A DNA stretch of 34,330 bases from positions 1 through 34,330 of IMG/VR virus record IMGVR_UViG_3300007640_000113; one strand, given 5' to 3'. The DNA comes from a virus. How positions within the stretch are numbered: the stretch's first letter is position 1; each line of letters opens with the position of its first letter. Made by a program: the position numbers and the translations under genes. Below, one piece after another: positions 7,156 through 14,807 of the stretch. The notes beneath the pieces were generated by a model. That model saw only the letters and a list, made by a program, of their open reading frames with translations. It was not told the DNA's origin and did not search any database.

Positions 7156-7392
7156 GTGGCTGACCAAATTGAATTAAGTAAGAATGCCTTTATATATTTT
7201 GTTGTTACCGACTTAGACACAGAAGACGCACAGTTATTCAAAAATAAGGAAGAACTAGTGGAATGGCTAAGGCAGGATGCAGAAGGCATGACAGATGTAT
7301 CAGAAATTAATGATTACATGATATACAGAATACCAAGAGCTGAATTCATTAACCCTAGAATGAAAATAGAATTGGAACTTAAATATGACTGA
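7156..7392 (+). CDS. hypothetical protein, 78 residues
   Basis: Starts at GTG 7156 after AAAGGAT and is the first gene beyond the terminator. The sequence looks like a small alpha/beta domain (FIYFVVTDLDTEDAQLFKNKEELVEWL...). It overlaps the GP88-family gene by eight bases, so the two are probably co-translated. No family is recognised. Confidence 0.65.
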   Translation: MADQIELSKNAFIYFVVTDLDTEDAQLFKNKEELVEWLRQDAEGMTDVSEINDYMIYRIPRAEFINPRMKIELELKYD

Positions 7393-8122
7393 TAAGAAAA
7401 AATTAACTTGGACATCAAAGACGATAAGTGCAGGTAACAACTCAAAAACAGTTAAGGGTGACGAAGAGTACCTAACAGCGATTATGTATATGGCTCCATA
7501 TAAACTATCTGGAGTAGGTAATCTTTGTTCAATGGCGGAACTAGCTAAGTGCCATGAACCATGTCTAAATCTATCTGGACGTGGTATATTCAACAATGTA
7601 CAAAAGGCAAGAATTAGAAAATCTAAGTGGTACTTTGAGGATCGTAAATCGTTCATGGATCAGCTATACAAAGATGTAGAAAGGTTCAAAAAGTTCTGCG
7701 AGAAGAACGATGTGATGCCAGCAGTAAGGCTTAATGGTACATCAGATGTTAGATGGGAATTGATTAAGGATGATAAAGGTAAATGTATATTCGAAAGATT
7801 TCCCGACATAACGTTCTATGATTACACTAAAATATATAATAGAAAAGTAACAAAATATAAGAACTACCACTTAACATGGTCTTACTCAGAAGCTAATCCA
7901 AAATACCAAGTATACTTTAAGGAAGCTAAGAAAGCTAAGATGAATATAGCAGTTGTATTTAGAGATGATAAGTTTCCAAGGAAGTTTCTAAACTGGAAAG
8001 TAATTAACGGAGATGCAGATGACCTAAGATTTCTTGACCCCAAGAATAGTATCGTAGGGCTGAAGGCGAAAGGTCCAGCTAAGAAAGATACATCAGGATT
8101 TGTTGTAGACACGAGAGTATAA
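7385..8122 (+). CDS. GP88-family phage protein
   Basis: A 245-residue protein. The block from YKLSGVGNLCSMAELAKCHEPCL to GRGIFNNVQKARI, then VRLNGTSDVRWE, FYDYTKIYNR and YHLTWSYSEAN, matches the phage family named after mycobacteriophage gene product 88, whose function is unknown. Three cysteines (C48, C56, C60) are grouped as C-x7-C-x3-C and could bind a metal or an iron-sulfur cluster. The later repeated beta-alpha pattern would suit a barrel fold. Both of these are inference. It is the last gene before the converging minus-strand gene. Confidence 0.75.
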   Translation: MTDKKKLTWTSKTISAGNNSKTVKGDEEYLTAIMYMAPYKLSGVGNLCSMAELAKCHEPCLNLSGRGIFNNVQKARIRKSKWYFEDRKSFMDQLYKDVERFKKFCEKNDVMPAVRLNGTSDVRWELIKDDKGKCIFERFPDITFYDYTKIYNRKVTKYKNYHLTWSYSEANPKYQVYFKEAKKAKMNIAVVFRDDKFPRKFLNWKVINGDADDLRFLDPKNSIVGLKAKGPAKKDTSGFVVDTRV

Positions 8123-8128
8123 TACATG

Positions 8129-8154
8129 AAAAAAATAAGTGACCCGAAGGCCAC
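8129..8154 (-). terminator. intrinsic terminator for the lone minus-strand gene
   Basis: Read on the minus strand, GTGGCC (8154-8149) and GGTCAC (8144-8139) pair around the stable loop TTCG, followed by TTA and then seven Ts (complement of 8135-8129). It lies nine bases past the stop of the minus-strand gene at 8163. On the plus strand the hairpin has an A-C mismatch and no T-run, so it serves the minus strand. Confidence 0.8.
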
Positions 8155-8162
8155 CTATCTTA

Positions 8163-8585
8163 CTATTCCTTACCGCCCCTTATAACACCCAACTGAATGA
8201 GTTCTGCTTCAAGCTCATCATCGGAAATATCGCTAACATCAATATTCTTGTTTGTTTGGTCGATACGGGAAAGTTTTGGAGTCTCAAACTCGACTAGTTC
8301 CTTAGCCAGTTCCTGAGCCTCAATCATCTTTCCTTCTTCCATCAGTTGTAACATTCTAAAACGTAAGAAGTCCAATGCAGAAGGTGCATCAGCAATCTGA
8401 ATGCGCTCCTTCATAATGTTCCAGTCTTTGATTGACTTGTTCAACTTCTTAGCGAGGACATTCTTCGCCTTTCGTGACGCAGCAGACTTCAATTGCATTT
8501 CCCTAGCCTTGTCGGGATCAGTGACAGGTTTAAGGTTGCGTAATGAGTTCGGATGCGAGTTAAAGGGCTTCTTTTCATCAGCCAT
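8163..8585 (-). CDS. probable terminase small subunit
   Basis: A 140-residue, highly charged helical protein. The layout resembles podovirus small terminase subunits: a basic N-terminus (NSLRNLKPVTDP...KAREMQLKSAASRKAKN), a central helix with LDFLRFRMLQLMEEGKMIEAQELAKELVEFE, then PKLSRIDQTN and an acidic ISDDELEAELIQLG tail. In that role it would recognise packaging DNA and feed it to the large subunit, which is not in the window. It is the only minus-strand gene inside the plus-strand block, with its own terminator (8129-8154) and a shared divergent control region. The family call is by pattern only; another DNA-binding protein is possible. Confidence 0.55.
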   Translation of the reverse strand: MADEKKPFNSHPNSLRNLKPVTDPDKAREMQLKSAASRKAKNVLAKKLNKSIKDWNIMKERIQIADAPSALDFLRFRMLQLMEEGKMIEAQELAKELVEFETPKLSRIDQTNKNIDVSDISDDELEAELIQLGVIRGGKE

Positions 8586-8727
8586 ATCATATTTCTCCTA
8601 TATATAGAGGGACTTCTCCCTGTAAGGGGACAGTATATTTAGTATATGACTAAAATAACACCACTAAACCTAGTAGATAAAACCGATATCACCACAATAT
8701 CTACTGTCCCCTAATAGGAGTCATTAA
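8586..8727. promoter_or_regulatory. divergent control region with 11-bp inverted repeat and three-base-loop hairpins
   Basis: AGGGGACAGTA (8625-8635) and TACTGTCCCCT (8702-8712) are perfect inverted copies 66 bases apart, between divergent genes. Read outward, each arm is TACTGTCCCCT followed by three bases and AGG. On the minus strand that is CCCCT-TAC-AGGGA (8629-8617); on the plus strand it is CCT-AAT-AGG (8710-8718). Each is thus a small hairpin with a three-base loop and a central A. The outward copies lie just before each gene's ribosome site. They could be two phage promoters, perhaps of the N4 hairpin kind, or paired operator sites. Confidence 0.5.
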
Positions 8728-9072
8728 ATGGGAGAGCTACAAGAAGAAAGAAATATCATAATGGAAGAGGTTGCAACAGAGTATAACGTAGTAATTAACT
8801 CACCATTAGATGACGTAGAGATTGCGTACCTATCGAACTACCTAACCTTATACAACTTCAGTAGGGTAGATTTCAGAGGACTAATTATAAACATCATATC
8901 AAAGGATGAGCTAAGAGAGACTGTGAGAATGATAGCATCTTGGCTTAGTCGTATCGGTGCTGATGGAGATGTATTCTGTATTCAACAAGTAAACAACTTT
9001 TATACAGGGTATGTATCTGAAGAAGTAAATGAATTACTGAGGAAAATGCCTAATGATCAAACTAAACATTAA
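8728..9072 (+). CDS. hypothetical protein, 114 residues
   Basis: First plus-strand gene after the divergent control region, with TAGGAG at 8715-8720 before ATG 8728. It has a mixed helix/strand composition (VVINSPLDDVEIAYLSNYLTL, then a helix ELRETVRMIASWLSRIG). Its end overlaps the kinase gene by 20 bases, which suggests translational coupling. I recognise no family. Confidence 0.65.
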   Translation: MGELQEERNIIMEEVATEYNVVINSPLDDVEIAYLSNYLTLYNFSRVDFRGLIINIISKDELRETVRMIASWLSRIGADGDVFCIQQVNNFYTGYVSEEVNELLRKMPNDQTKH

Positions 9073-9571
9073 CGGATATGCAAGGCACGGTAAGGATACA
9101 GTGGCAGATATGTTCGTACAGTTTCATGGGTTCAGGAAGACTGACGCATCTATGCTTTATGCAAGAGACATAAGACAAATGGGCGTAATAGAAGGGTATC
9201 ACTCAGACAGAGAATGTTATGATGATAGGATTAACCACAGAAAAGAATGGTTCGACTTCATTACAGATGCTACTAAGAATGAACCAGACCTATATGTAAA
9301 AGAAGTATTAAGGGGTGGGGATATCTATGTGGGTCAAAGAAACCTAAAACAATACTACCAGACTAAACACCTATTTGACGCGACAATATGGGTAGACTCA
9401 TCAAATAGAGGACTAAAAAGGGAAGCGAAAGAAAGTTGTGAATTGAACCCACTAATAGAACATACATTCTACATAGACAACAGTAAGTCTATTTATGAAA
9501 CAGGAAAACAGATAGATTCAATTATGAACCTATTAATTAATAGAAAGAATATTCAAAATGATGCATTATGA
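9053..9571 (+). CDS. deoxynucleoside monophosphate kinase-like P-loop protein
   Basis: A 172-residue protein opening with a Walker A loop, G8-YARH-G13-K14-D15-T16, in the GxxxxGKDT form typical of phage dNMP kinases (T4 gene 1 type) and related adenylate-kinase-fold enzymes. It would phosphorylate dNMPs to dNDPs using ATP. The later VLRGGDIYVGQRNL and DATIWVDSSNR segments fit the nucleotide-binding and lid parts. It is shorter than T4 gp1 (241 residues). It lies between a hypothetical gene and the MazG-like gene, overlapping both, inside a nucleotide-metabolism cluster. The exact substrate cannot be told. Confidence 0.75.
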   Translation: MIKLNINGYARHGKDTVADMFVQFHGFRKTDASMLYARDIRQMGVIEGYHSDRECYDDRINHRKEWFDFITDATKNEPDLYVKEVLRGGDIYVGQRNLKQYYQTKHLFDATIWVDSSNRGLKREAKESCELNPLIEHTFYIDNSKSIYETGKQIDSIMNLLINRKNIQNDAL

Positions 9572-10127
9572 TACAGTAAAAGACGCACTAAATAAAATGA
9601 CAAACAGAAATGTTGAGCTGTATATGGAGATGATTTGGGATGTTGCAGAGTTCAACAGTAAATTTGAAATAAAGACAGATATTGATCTACAATCAAAACT
9701 AGTATGTGAAGAAGTCTTTGAGTGGATGGAGGAACTTCTAAATTATGGAATGACAACTAACCTAATGAAAGAAACTATAGATATTCTATATGTTCTAGAG
9801 GGATTAGCTGTAATGTTAATGAATGAAGAGAAGACAGAGTTCGAAGTATACAACGAAGAGAAATTAAGGAAAGCAATAGCCTATATCAATGATACTATAT
9901 CTAATGTAGCAAACCTGTTTGAAGAATATGAAACACTAAGCGCTTGGAAGAAAGTACACAAAAGTAATATGTCTAAGCTAGACGTAGATGGTAATGTTAT
10001 TCGTAGAGAAGATGGTAAGGTGCTAAAGTCTGATCTATATAAGCCAGCAGACCTAAGCGATGTAGTGAATAAATATACAACGATTGAAATCCTAGAGGAT
10101 ATCAAGGAAGAATTGACAGAGGACTAA
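9558..10127 (+). CDS. MazG-like nucleotide pyrophosphohydrolase
   Basis: A 189-residue helical protein. It has the metal site of the all-alpha NTP pyrophosphatases: E51-E52-x-x-E55 in CEEVFEWMEE and E72-x-x-D75 in KETIDILYVL. The later segment VHKSNMSKLDVDGNVI followed by REDGKVLKSDLYKPADL is characteristic of the phage MazG / phosphoribosyl-ATP-pyrophosphohydrolase-like group. It would hydrolyse an NTP or dNTP to the monophosphate, perhaps to clear unwanted nucleotides or recycle host ones. It overlaps the kinase gene by 14 bases. Confidence 0.82.
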   Translation: MMHYDTVKDALNKMTNRNVELYMEMIWDVAEFNSKFEIKTDIDLQSKLVCEEVFEWMEELLNYGMTTNLMKETIDILYVLEGLAVMLMNEEKTEFEVYNEEKLRKAIAYINDTISNVANLFEEYETLSAWKKVHKSNMSKLDVDGNVIRREDGKVLKSDLYKPADLSDVVNKYTTIEILEDIKEELTED

Positions 10128-10130
10128 TAT

Positions 10131-10286
10131 ATGACAATTAATAATTATGAATTTATGACACAGAGCCAACAGCTAAAGATTAGAATGCTGGAGGAAGACT
10201 GGGAAGATGGTGTGATTACACAAGAGCAATACAGAGATTTCATTTCTGATATTGAAGATGAGATGGAATGGCAGACAACCCAATAG
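10131..10286 (+). CDS. 51-residue acidic hypothetical protein
   Basis: A short frame from ATG 10131 (MTINNYEFMTQSQQLKIRML...) to TAG 10284-10286. It follows the MazG-like stop by three bases and ends inside the start of the next small gene, so it fits the packing of the operon. Rich in Glu, Asp and Trp and probably helical. No family is recognised. Confidence 0.55.
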   Translation: MTINNYEFMTQSQQLKIRMLEEDWEDGVITQEQYRDFISDIEDEMEWQTTQ

Positions 10287-10444
10287 GTAAAAAGTACGAA
10301 ATAAAGGAAGACTCATTCACACATAGACTTTATGGGGTTCCAATTGGTTCCTATGAAGTCTATGTTGGTGAATTTGGGTGGGACGATGGAGATATGTACA
10401 TACGAGTAAGAGATAGGAAATGGAAGTTAAAAGATTTAGATTGA
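10268..10444 (+). CDS. 58-residue hypothetical protein
   Basis: A short frame from ATG 10268 (MADNPIGKKYEIKED...) to TGA 10442-10444, overlapping the previous gene by 19 bases. It reads as a small beta-rich domain (YGVPIGSYEVYVGEFGW...MYIRVRDRKWKLKDLD). It fills the space before the glutaredoxin gene. No family is recognised. Confidence 0.55.
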   Translation: MADNPIGKKYEIKEDSFTHRLYGVPIGSYEVYVGEFGWDDGDMYIRVRDRKWKLKDLD

Positions 10445-10469
10445 AAGAAATGATTAAGGGATAGATACG

Positions 10470-10730
10470 ATGGAAGAAGATGAAGAAGAGTGGGATAGTG
10501 ATAATTACACAGTATTCACTGCAGGTAAATGTGAATGGTGTACTAAGGTAATCAACCTAATGGGTAACCTAGGATTAACATTCGATGTAGTATCAGTAAA
10601 AGGTAACAAAGAGGCCCTAACTTTTATGGGTGAGCGTGGATTGAAAACAGTACCGCAAGTCTTTAGAGGACTAGAGCTAATTGGTGGGTACGAAGATTTT
10701 GTGATATACACAAAACAACTTAACTTGTGA
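10470..10730 (+). CDS. glutaredoxin
   Basis: An 86-residue glutaredoxin. Active site C21-E-W-C24 follows the first strand (YTVFTAGKCEWC); TVPQVF holds the cis-proline that lines the glutathione site; and GGYEDF is the typical glycine-pair helix start. The first twelve residues are unusually acidic (EEDEEEWDSD) and may be an added tail or a start placed too early. It lies directly upstream of the ribonucleotide reductase, to which it most likely supplies electrons by reducing the C-terminal cysteine pair. Confidence 0.93.
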   Translation: MEEDEEEWDSDNYTVFTAGKCEWCTKVINLMGNLGLTFDVVSVKGNKEALTFMGERGLKTVPQVFRGLELIGGYEDFVIYTKQLNL

Positions 10731-10742
10731 GTAAAAAGAAAT

Positions 10743-12656
10743 ATGAACGACTATCAAAAATTTATAGCAACCAGCCGCTATGCACGATGGCTGGAAGAAG
10801 AAGGGAGACGTGAATCCTATGACGAAACGGTAGATCGTTACGTTGATAATGTAATAGTACCAGCGATAGACAATGCAGGTCTAATAGATGATGGAACTAT
10901 TGAAGATATCAGAAAATCGATTAAGAATATGGAAGTCATGCCATCAATGAGAGCAATGATGACTGCTGGTCCTGCTCTTAATAGAGATAACACTTGTGCA
11001 TTCAACTGTTCCTATTTGCCAGTGGATAACCTAAGAGCCTTCGACGAAGCTATGTATATACTACTATGTGGTACAGGAGTAGGATTCTCAGTAGAAAGAC
11101 AAGAAATCTCAAAGCTACCTGAAGTACCACTGATTAAGTTCAGTGACGTGATCATTAAGGTAGGAGACTCTAAAGAGGGATGGGCAGAGTCGCTAAGACT
11201 TCTACTAGAAACACTATTCAACGGATTACTCCCAAGGTGGGACACTAGAGATGTACGAGATGCTGGTTCAAGACTGATTACATTCGGAGGACGAGCATCT
11301 GGTCCAGCACCACTGATAGAGCTATTCGACTTTGTTGTAGCCACAGTTAAGGCTGCTCAGGGCCGTAAGCTAACTTCTCTAGAGTGCCATGACATTATGT
11401 GTAAGATTGGAGAAGTCGTAGTGGTAGGTGGAGTAAGACGTTCCGCAATGATATCGCTAAGTAATCTATCAGACCAACGGATGAGTAAAGCTAAATCTGG
11501 TGCTTGGTATGAGAACGACAAACAACGTGCTCTAGCGAACAACAGCACAGCCTATACAGAGAAACCAGACATGGACTCGTTCATACAAGAATGGCATTCA
11601 CTGGTATCCTCTAGGTCCGGTGAACGTGGAATGTTCAATAGAATGGCAGCTATAAAACAGGTAGAGAAGTTTGGAAGACGAAAATCAAAGCTAGAAAACT
11701 CTACATCATATATAGCTTTCGGGACAAACCCATGCTCAGAAATTATCTTAAGACCATACCAGTTCTGTAACCTAACAGAAGTAGTGGCCAGAGTAGATGA
11801 TACATTCGAAACTCTGGAAGATAAAGTATACATCGCAGTAGTTATCGGTACTATTCAAGCATCACTTACTCACTTTCCATACCTACGGGATATCTGGAGA
11901 AAGAACACAGAGGAAGAGGCACTGCTAGGAGTATCGATTACAGGAATTATGGACTCTCCATATCTGAGAAACTGTACAGAAGAAGACCTTAATGAGTTGA
12001 GAGTTTATGCAGTAGAGGTTAATGAGAAGTATTCTAAGTTACTGGGGATCAAACCAGCAGCAGCTATTACTTGCGTTAAGCCGAGTGGAACTGTATCACA
12101 ACTAACAGACACAGCATCAGGAATACACGCTAGGTATGCAGACTACTACATTAGAACAGTTAGGGGTGACAACAAAGACCCACTGACAGAGTTCATGAAG
12201 TGGGTAGGGGTTCCAAGTGAACCATGTGTAATGAAACCTGACAGTACGACCATTTTCAGCTTCCCAATGAAATCACCAGAGGGAGCTATCAAGGCCAGCG
12301 ATTGGACAGCACTAGAACAACTAGAGTTCTGGCTTAAGTTCCAAAGAGGTTGGTGTGAACACAAACCATCTGTTACTATTAATGTGAGAGAGCATGAATG
12401 GATGGAAGTAGGAGCTTGGGTATATAAGAACTTTGATGAAGTATCAGGGATTTCATTTCTACCGTATGATGATAACGTTTATCAACAAGCACCTTATCAA
12501 GAAATAACAGAAGCCGATTATGTAGCGTTAGAAGGAAAGATGCCAAAAGCAATCAACTGGGAACTACTCAGTGCCTTCGAACATGAAGATCATACATCAG
12601 GCTCACAGACATTCGCATGTTCCTCTGGATCGTGTGAGATAGTCGATATTAACTAG
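10743..12656 (+). CDS. nrdJ: class II (adenosylcobalamin-dependent) ribonucleotide reductase, monomeric type
   Basis: A 637-residue enzyme of the Lactobacillus-type ribonucleoside triphosphate reductase group (739 residues). The catalytic set keeps the spacing of that enzyme: N329-P-C331-S-E333 (thiyl Cys and Glu) and C342 eleven residues later, matching C408, E410 and C419. C85 and C89 lie in the CAFNCS segment. The conserved VKPSGTVSQLTD and SGIHARYADYYIRT blocks are present. The C-terminal pair C626 and C631 keeps the five-residue spacing of the reduction tail. It makes deoxynucleotides without oxygen-dependent radical generation but needs B12 from the host. The glutaredoxin just upstream is the likely reductant. 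A GAAA-loop hairpin follows. Confidence 0.93.
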   Translation: MNDYQKFIATSRYARWLEEEGRRESYDETVDRYVDNVIVPAIDNAGLIDDGTIEDIRKSIKNMEVMPSMRAMMTAGPALNRDNTCAFNCSYLPVDNLRAFDEAMYILLCGTGVGFSVERQEISKLPEVPLIKFSDVIIKVGDSKEGWAESLRLLLETLFNGLLPRWDTRDVRDAGSRLITFGGRASGPAPLIELFDFVVATVKAAQGRKLTSLECHDIMCKIGEVVVVGGVRRSAMISLSNLSDQRMSKAKSGAWYENDKQRALANNSTAYTEKPDMDSFIQEWHSLVSSRSGERGMFNRMAAIKQVEKFGRRKSKLENSTSYIAFGTNPCSEIILRPYQFCNLTEVVARVDDTFETLEDKVYIAVVIGTIQASLTHFPYLRDIWRKNTEEEALLGVSITGIMDSPYLRNCTEEDLNELRVYAVEVNEKYSKLLGIKPAAAITCVKPSGTVSQLTDTASGIHARYADYYIRTVRGDNKDPLTEFMKWVGVPSEPCVMKPDSTTIFSFPMKSPEGAIKASDWTALEQLEFWLKFQRGWCEHKPSVTINVREHEWMEVGAWVYKNFDEVSGISFLPYDDNVYQQAPYQEITEADYVALEGKMPKAINWELLSAFEHEDHTSGSQTFACSSGSCEIVDIN

Positions 12657-12661
12657 AGAGA

Positions 12662-12687
12662 GTGGGCTGGCCGAAAGGCTGGCTCAC
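12662..12687 (+). terminator. hairpin with GAAA loop after the RNR gene
   Basis: GTGGGCTGGCC (12662-12672) pairs with GGCTGGCTCAC (12677-12687) over eleven positions with three wobbles around GAAA. There is no T-run. It resembles the hairpin after the SSB gene (same tetraloop, same CTCACC at the 3' edge), so both may be terminators or stabilisers for the phage polymerase. Confidence 0.55.
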
Positions 12688-12699
12688 CTATCATTATAA

Positions 12700-12861
12700 A
12701 TGAAAGAATTTAATTATGAACACTTCAAGTGTTTAGATTGTAGGGAAGATTATTCCCGGCTGGTGTTAAATGAAAAGCACAAAGACGACGACCTCTGCCC
12801 TACATGTTCCAATAAGAGAGAACAGAAAGAGATTGTTAGCTGTAACACCAGAACAAATTGA
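12700..12861 (+). CDS. 53-residue zinc-ribbon-like protein
   Basis: A short frame from ATG 12700 (MKEFNYEHFKCLDCREDY...) to TGA 12859-12861. Two CxxC pairs, CLDC at 11-14 and CPTC at 33-36, make a compact zinc ribbon, and the charged C-terminal part has one more Cys. No strong ribosome site is visible. A second frame (12770-12961) overlaps its 3' half. The cysteine pattern is the main reason to think it is real. Confidence 0.6.
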   Translation: MKEFNYEHFKCLDCREDYSRLVLNEKHKDDDLCPTCSNKREQKEIVSCNTRTN

Positions 12862-12961
12862 GTGGCACCTCATAGCAGGTTATGTATTCATAGTAGTAAT
12901 GATACTAGGGATCATAGACCCATTGAGATTTATACCACCTAGAAAGGAAGATAATGACTAA
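12770..12961 (+). CDS. small single-pass membrane protein
   Basis: A 63-residue frame whose second half holds one clear membrane segment (HLIAGYVFIVVMILGIIDPL) followed by a short charged tail. The start is uncertain. ATG 12770 would overlap the zinc-ribbon gene by 92 bases. An in-frame TTG at 12833 after AAAGAG would give about 42 residues and a smaller overlap. The gene ends inside the start of the DNA polymerase gene. A holin-like or host-membrane role is possible but unsupported. Confidence 0.5.
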   Translation: MKSTKTTTSALHVPIRENRKRLLAVTPEQIEWHLIAGYVFIVVMILGIIDPLRFIPPRKEDND

Positions 12962-14807
12962 ACAATTAGTATGGGATATTGAAACCAACGGATTGTTAGA
13001 TACGATGGATGAAGTATGGATTCTATGTGCAGAAGATATTGACACAGGGACTACATATGACTTCTCCGACCACGATAAAACACTACCAAATATGGACTAT
13101 GGTATAGAACTACTAGATCAATGCCAACACCACATAGGACATAACCTATTCGGATTTGACTTCTTGGCAATGAATAAGAAGTACGGATGGGAATTACGTG
13201 ATGATCAAAAAGTAACAGACACATGGATTCTATCCCTGTTAAACTGTTATAAGCGAGATCATAATCACGGACTAAAGGGATGGGGAGAGAAGTTAGGAAA
13301 CTCGAAGATCGAATTTAATGATTGGGAAAAATACTCACCAGAAATGAAAAGATATTGTAGACAGGATGTACGACTTAACACAGAAGTATATCGTAAACTA
13401 CATTCAGAAGCTAAATCGTTGATAGCCAGAAATCCGTTGTACTCTAAACGTATCATGATCGAGATGTACGTTTCACGACTAAACATGAAACAACAAAAGG
13501 GTTGGGTATACGACAGAGAACTTGCAGATAAAACTATAGAAGAATTAGATACTAAGATGAAGAAAGTTGAACGTGCTATTGAACCTAAGCTCGGACATAA
13601 GCGAGTGTGGATTGATAAGGCACCTAAGACACCTAAGTACACATCAAAGGGATGGTATCACTCTATTACTGCCAAGCTACTATCAGAATACCTAGGAACA
13701 AAAGTAATTCCAGAAGATGCATTGAAAGATAACCCACCGATTAAACCCGGAGAACACTTCCAGAGATTCAAGGAAGAGAAAGTAACTATGGGTCAGATGG
13801 ATGATGTAAAGACATACCTGATGGAACAATGCGGGTGGAAACCAAATGAATGGAATAGAACTAAAACTCCTACGGGAGGATGGAAAAACTCATCACCTAA
13901 GCTAGAGGGTAAAAACCTTGAAGAGCTGGGAGACGTAGGTAAGGGTGTATCAGAATACTATATGCTGAGACATCGTCGTTCATTCATTGAAGGATTCAAT
14001 AAACTATCTGATATCAGAGGTGATGGCCGTATCAATGGAGGTATGTGGACAATAGGTACACCTACGTTCAGGGTACGTCACACAGGTATCGTAAATCTAC
14101 CTAAGAACGACGAGAATGTACCTTACGGTAAGGAGATTAGGTCGTTACTGACAGTAGAAGACGATAGGATGGTAGTAGGCGCTGACTCAGCAGGAAACCA
14201 GCTTAGAGGAGCATGCCACGTATTCAACAACCCAACGTTCACTGATCGTATCGTAAACAGTGAGGATGCACACCAAGAGAATGCAGACGCAGTAGGGTGT
14301 ACTCGTGATGAAGCTAAGGTATTTATCTACAGAGTTCTGTTTGCAACTACTGCATTTGGACTAGCTAAAGCATTTGGTAAGACTGAAGCTTATGCTCAGG
14401 ATATTCTAGATACTTTCGACAGGGATGTACCAGAGTTCAAGGTAATCAAAGATAAATATGAATCAGAGTGGCACCAGAATGGTGGATATATCTTTGGACT
14501 AACAGGTAATATCTTGTTTGTAGAAGAACCACGTAAATGTCTAAACTCTGTACTACAAGATTTAGAAAAGGCCTCATGTGCAGCAGCGCTGTGGTGGGCT
14601 GAAGAAGAAATGAAAAAGGTAAACATAGACTACTACCCACTAATTTTCTACCATGATGAAGGAGCCTTCGCTGTAAAGAAAGATCAAGCTGAAGAAGCTG
14701 CTAAAATCATATCTAATGGATTCAAAGAGGGTCCAAAGATATTCGGTATAGAGATAATGGACGGCGGTGGCGGTCAAATTGGGAGAACATATGCTGATGT
14801 TCACTAG
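12954..14807 (+). CDS. family A DNA polymerase, T7 gp5-like, with 3'-5' exonuclease
   Basis: A 617-residue enzyme (T7 gp5: 704). Exonuclease residues: D8 and E10 in VWDIETNG, D69 in HNLFGFD, and Y134...D138 in YCRQD. Polymerase motif A has D411 in GADSAGNQLRGA. Motif B has R451-x3-K455-x3-Y459. Motif C is H567-D568-E569. Y459 is the position equal to E. coli Phe762 / T7 Tyr526, which sets nucleotide discrimination. After it, the usual YG is F463-A464 and the preceding Gly is Arg460, an unusual O-helix. The shorter length suggests that the T7 thioredoxin-binding insert is missing (inference). AAAGGA precedes ATG 12954. Confidence 0.93.
   Translation: MTKQLVWDIETNGLLDTMDEVWILCAEDIDTGTTYDFSDHDKTLPNMDYGIELLDQCQHHIGHNLFGFDFLAMNKKYGWELRDDQKVTDTWILSLLNCYKRDHNHGLKGWGEKLGNSKIEFNDWEKYSPEMKRYCRQDVRLNTEVYRKLHSEAKSLIARNPLYSKRIMIEMYVSRLNMKQQKGWVYDRELADKTIEELDTKMKKVERAIEPKLGHKRVWIDKAPKTPKYTSKGWYHSITAKLLSEYLGTKVIPEDALKDNPPIKPGEHFQRFKEEKVTMGQMDDVKTYLMEQCGWKPNEWNRTKTPTGGWKNSSPKLEGKNLEELGDVGKGVSEYYMLRHRRSFIEGFNKLSDIRGDGRINGGMWTIGTPTFRVRHTGIVNLPKNDENVPYGKEIRSLLTVEDDRMVVGADSAGNQLRGACHVFNNPTFTDRIVNSEDAHQENADAVGCTRDEAKVFIYRVLFATTAFGLAKAFGKTEAYAQDILDTFDRDVPEFKVIKDKYESEWHQNGGYIFGLTGNILFVEEPRKCLNSVLQDLEKASCAAALWWAEEEMKKVNIDYYPLIFYHDEGAFAVKKDQAEEAAKIISNGFKEGPKIFGIEIMDGGGGQIGRTYADVH

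Noticed and set aside
10743-12656. Intein or homing insertion in the RNR gene
   Set aside because: The catalytic segments are at normal spacing with no inserted block.
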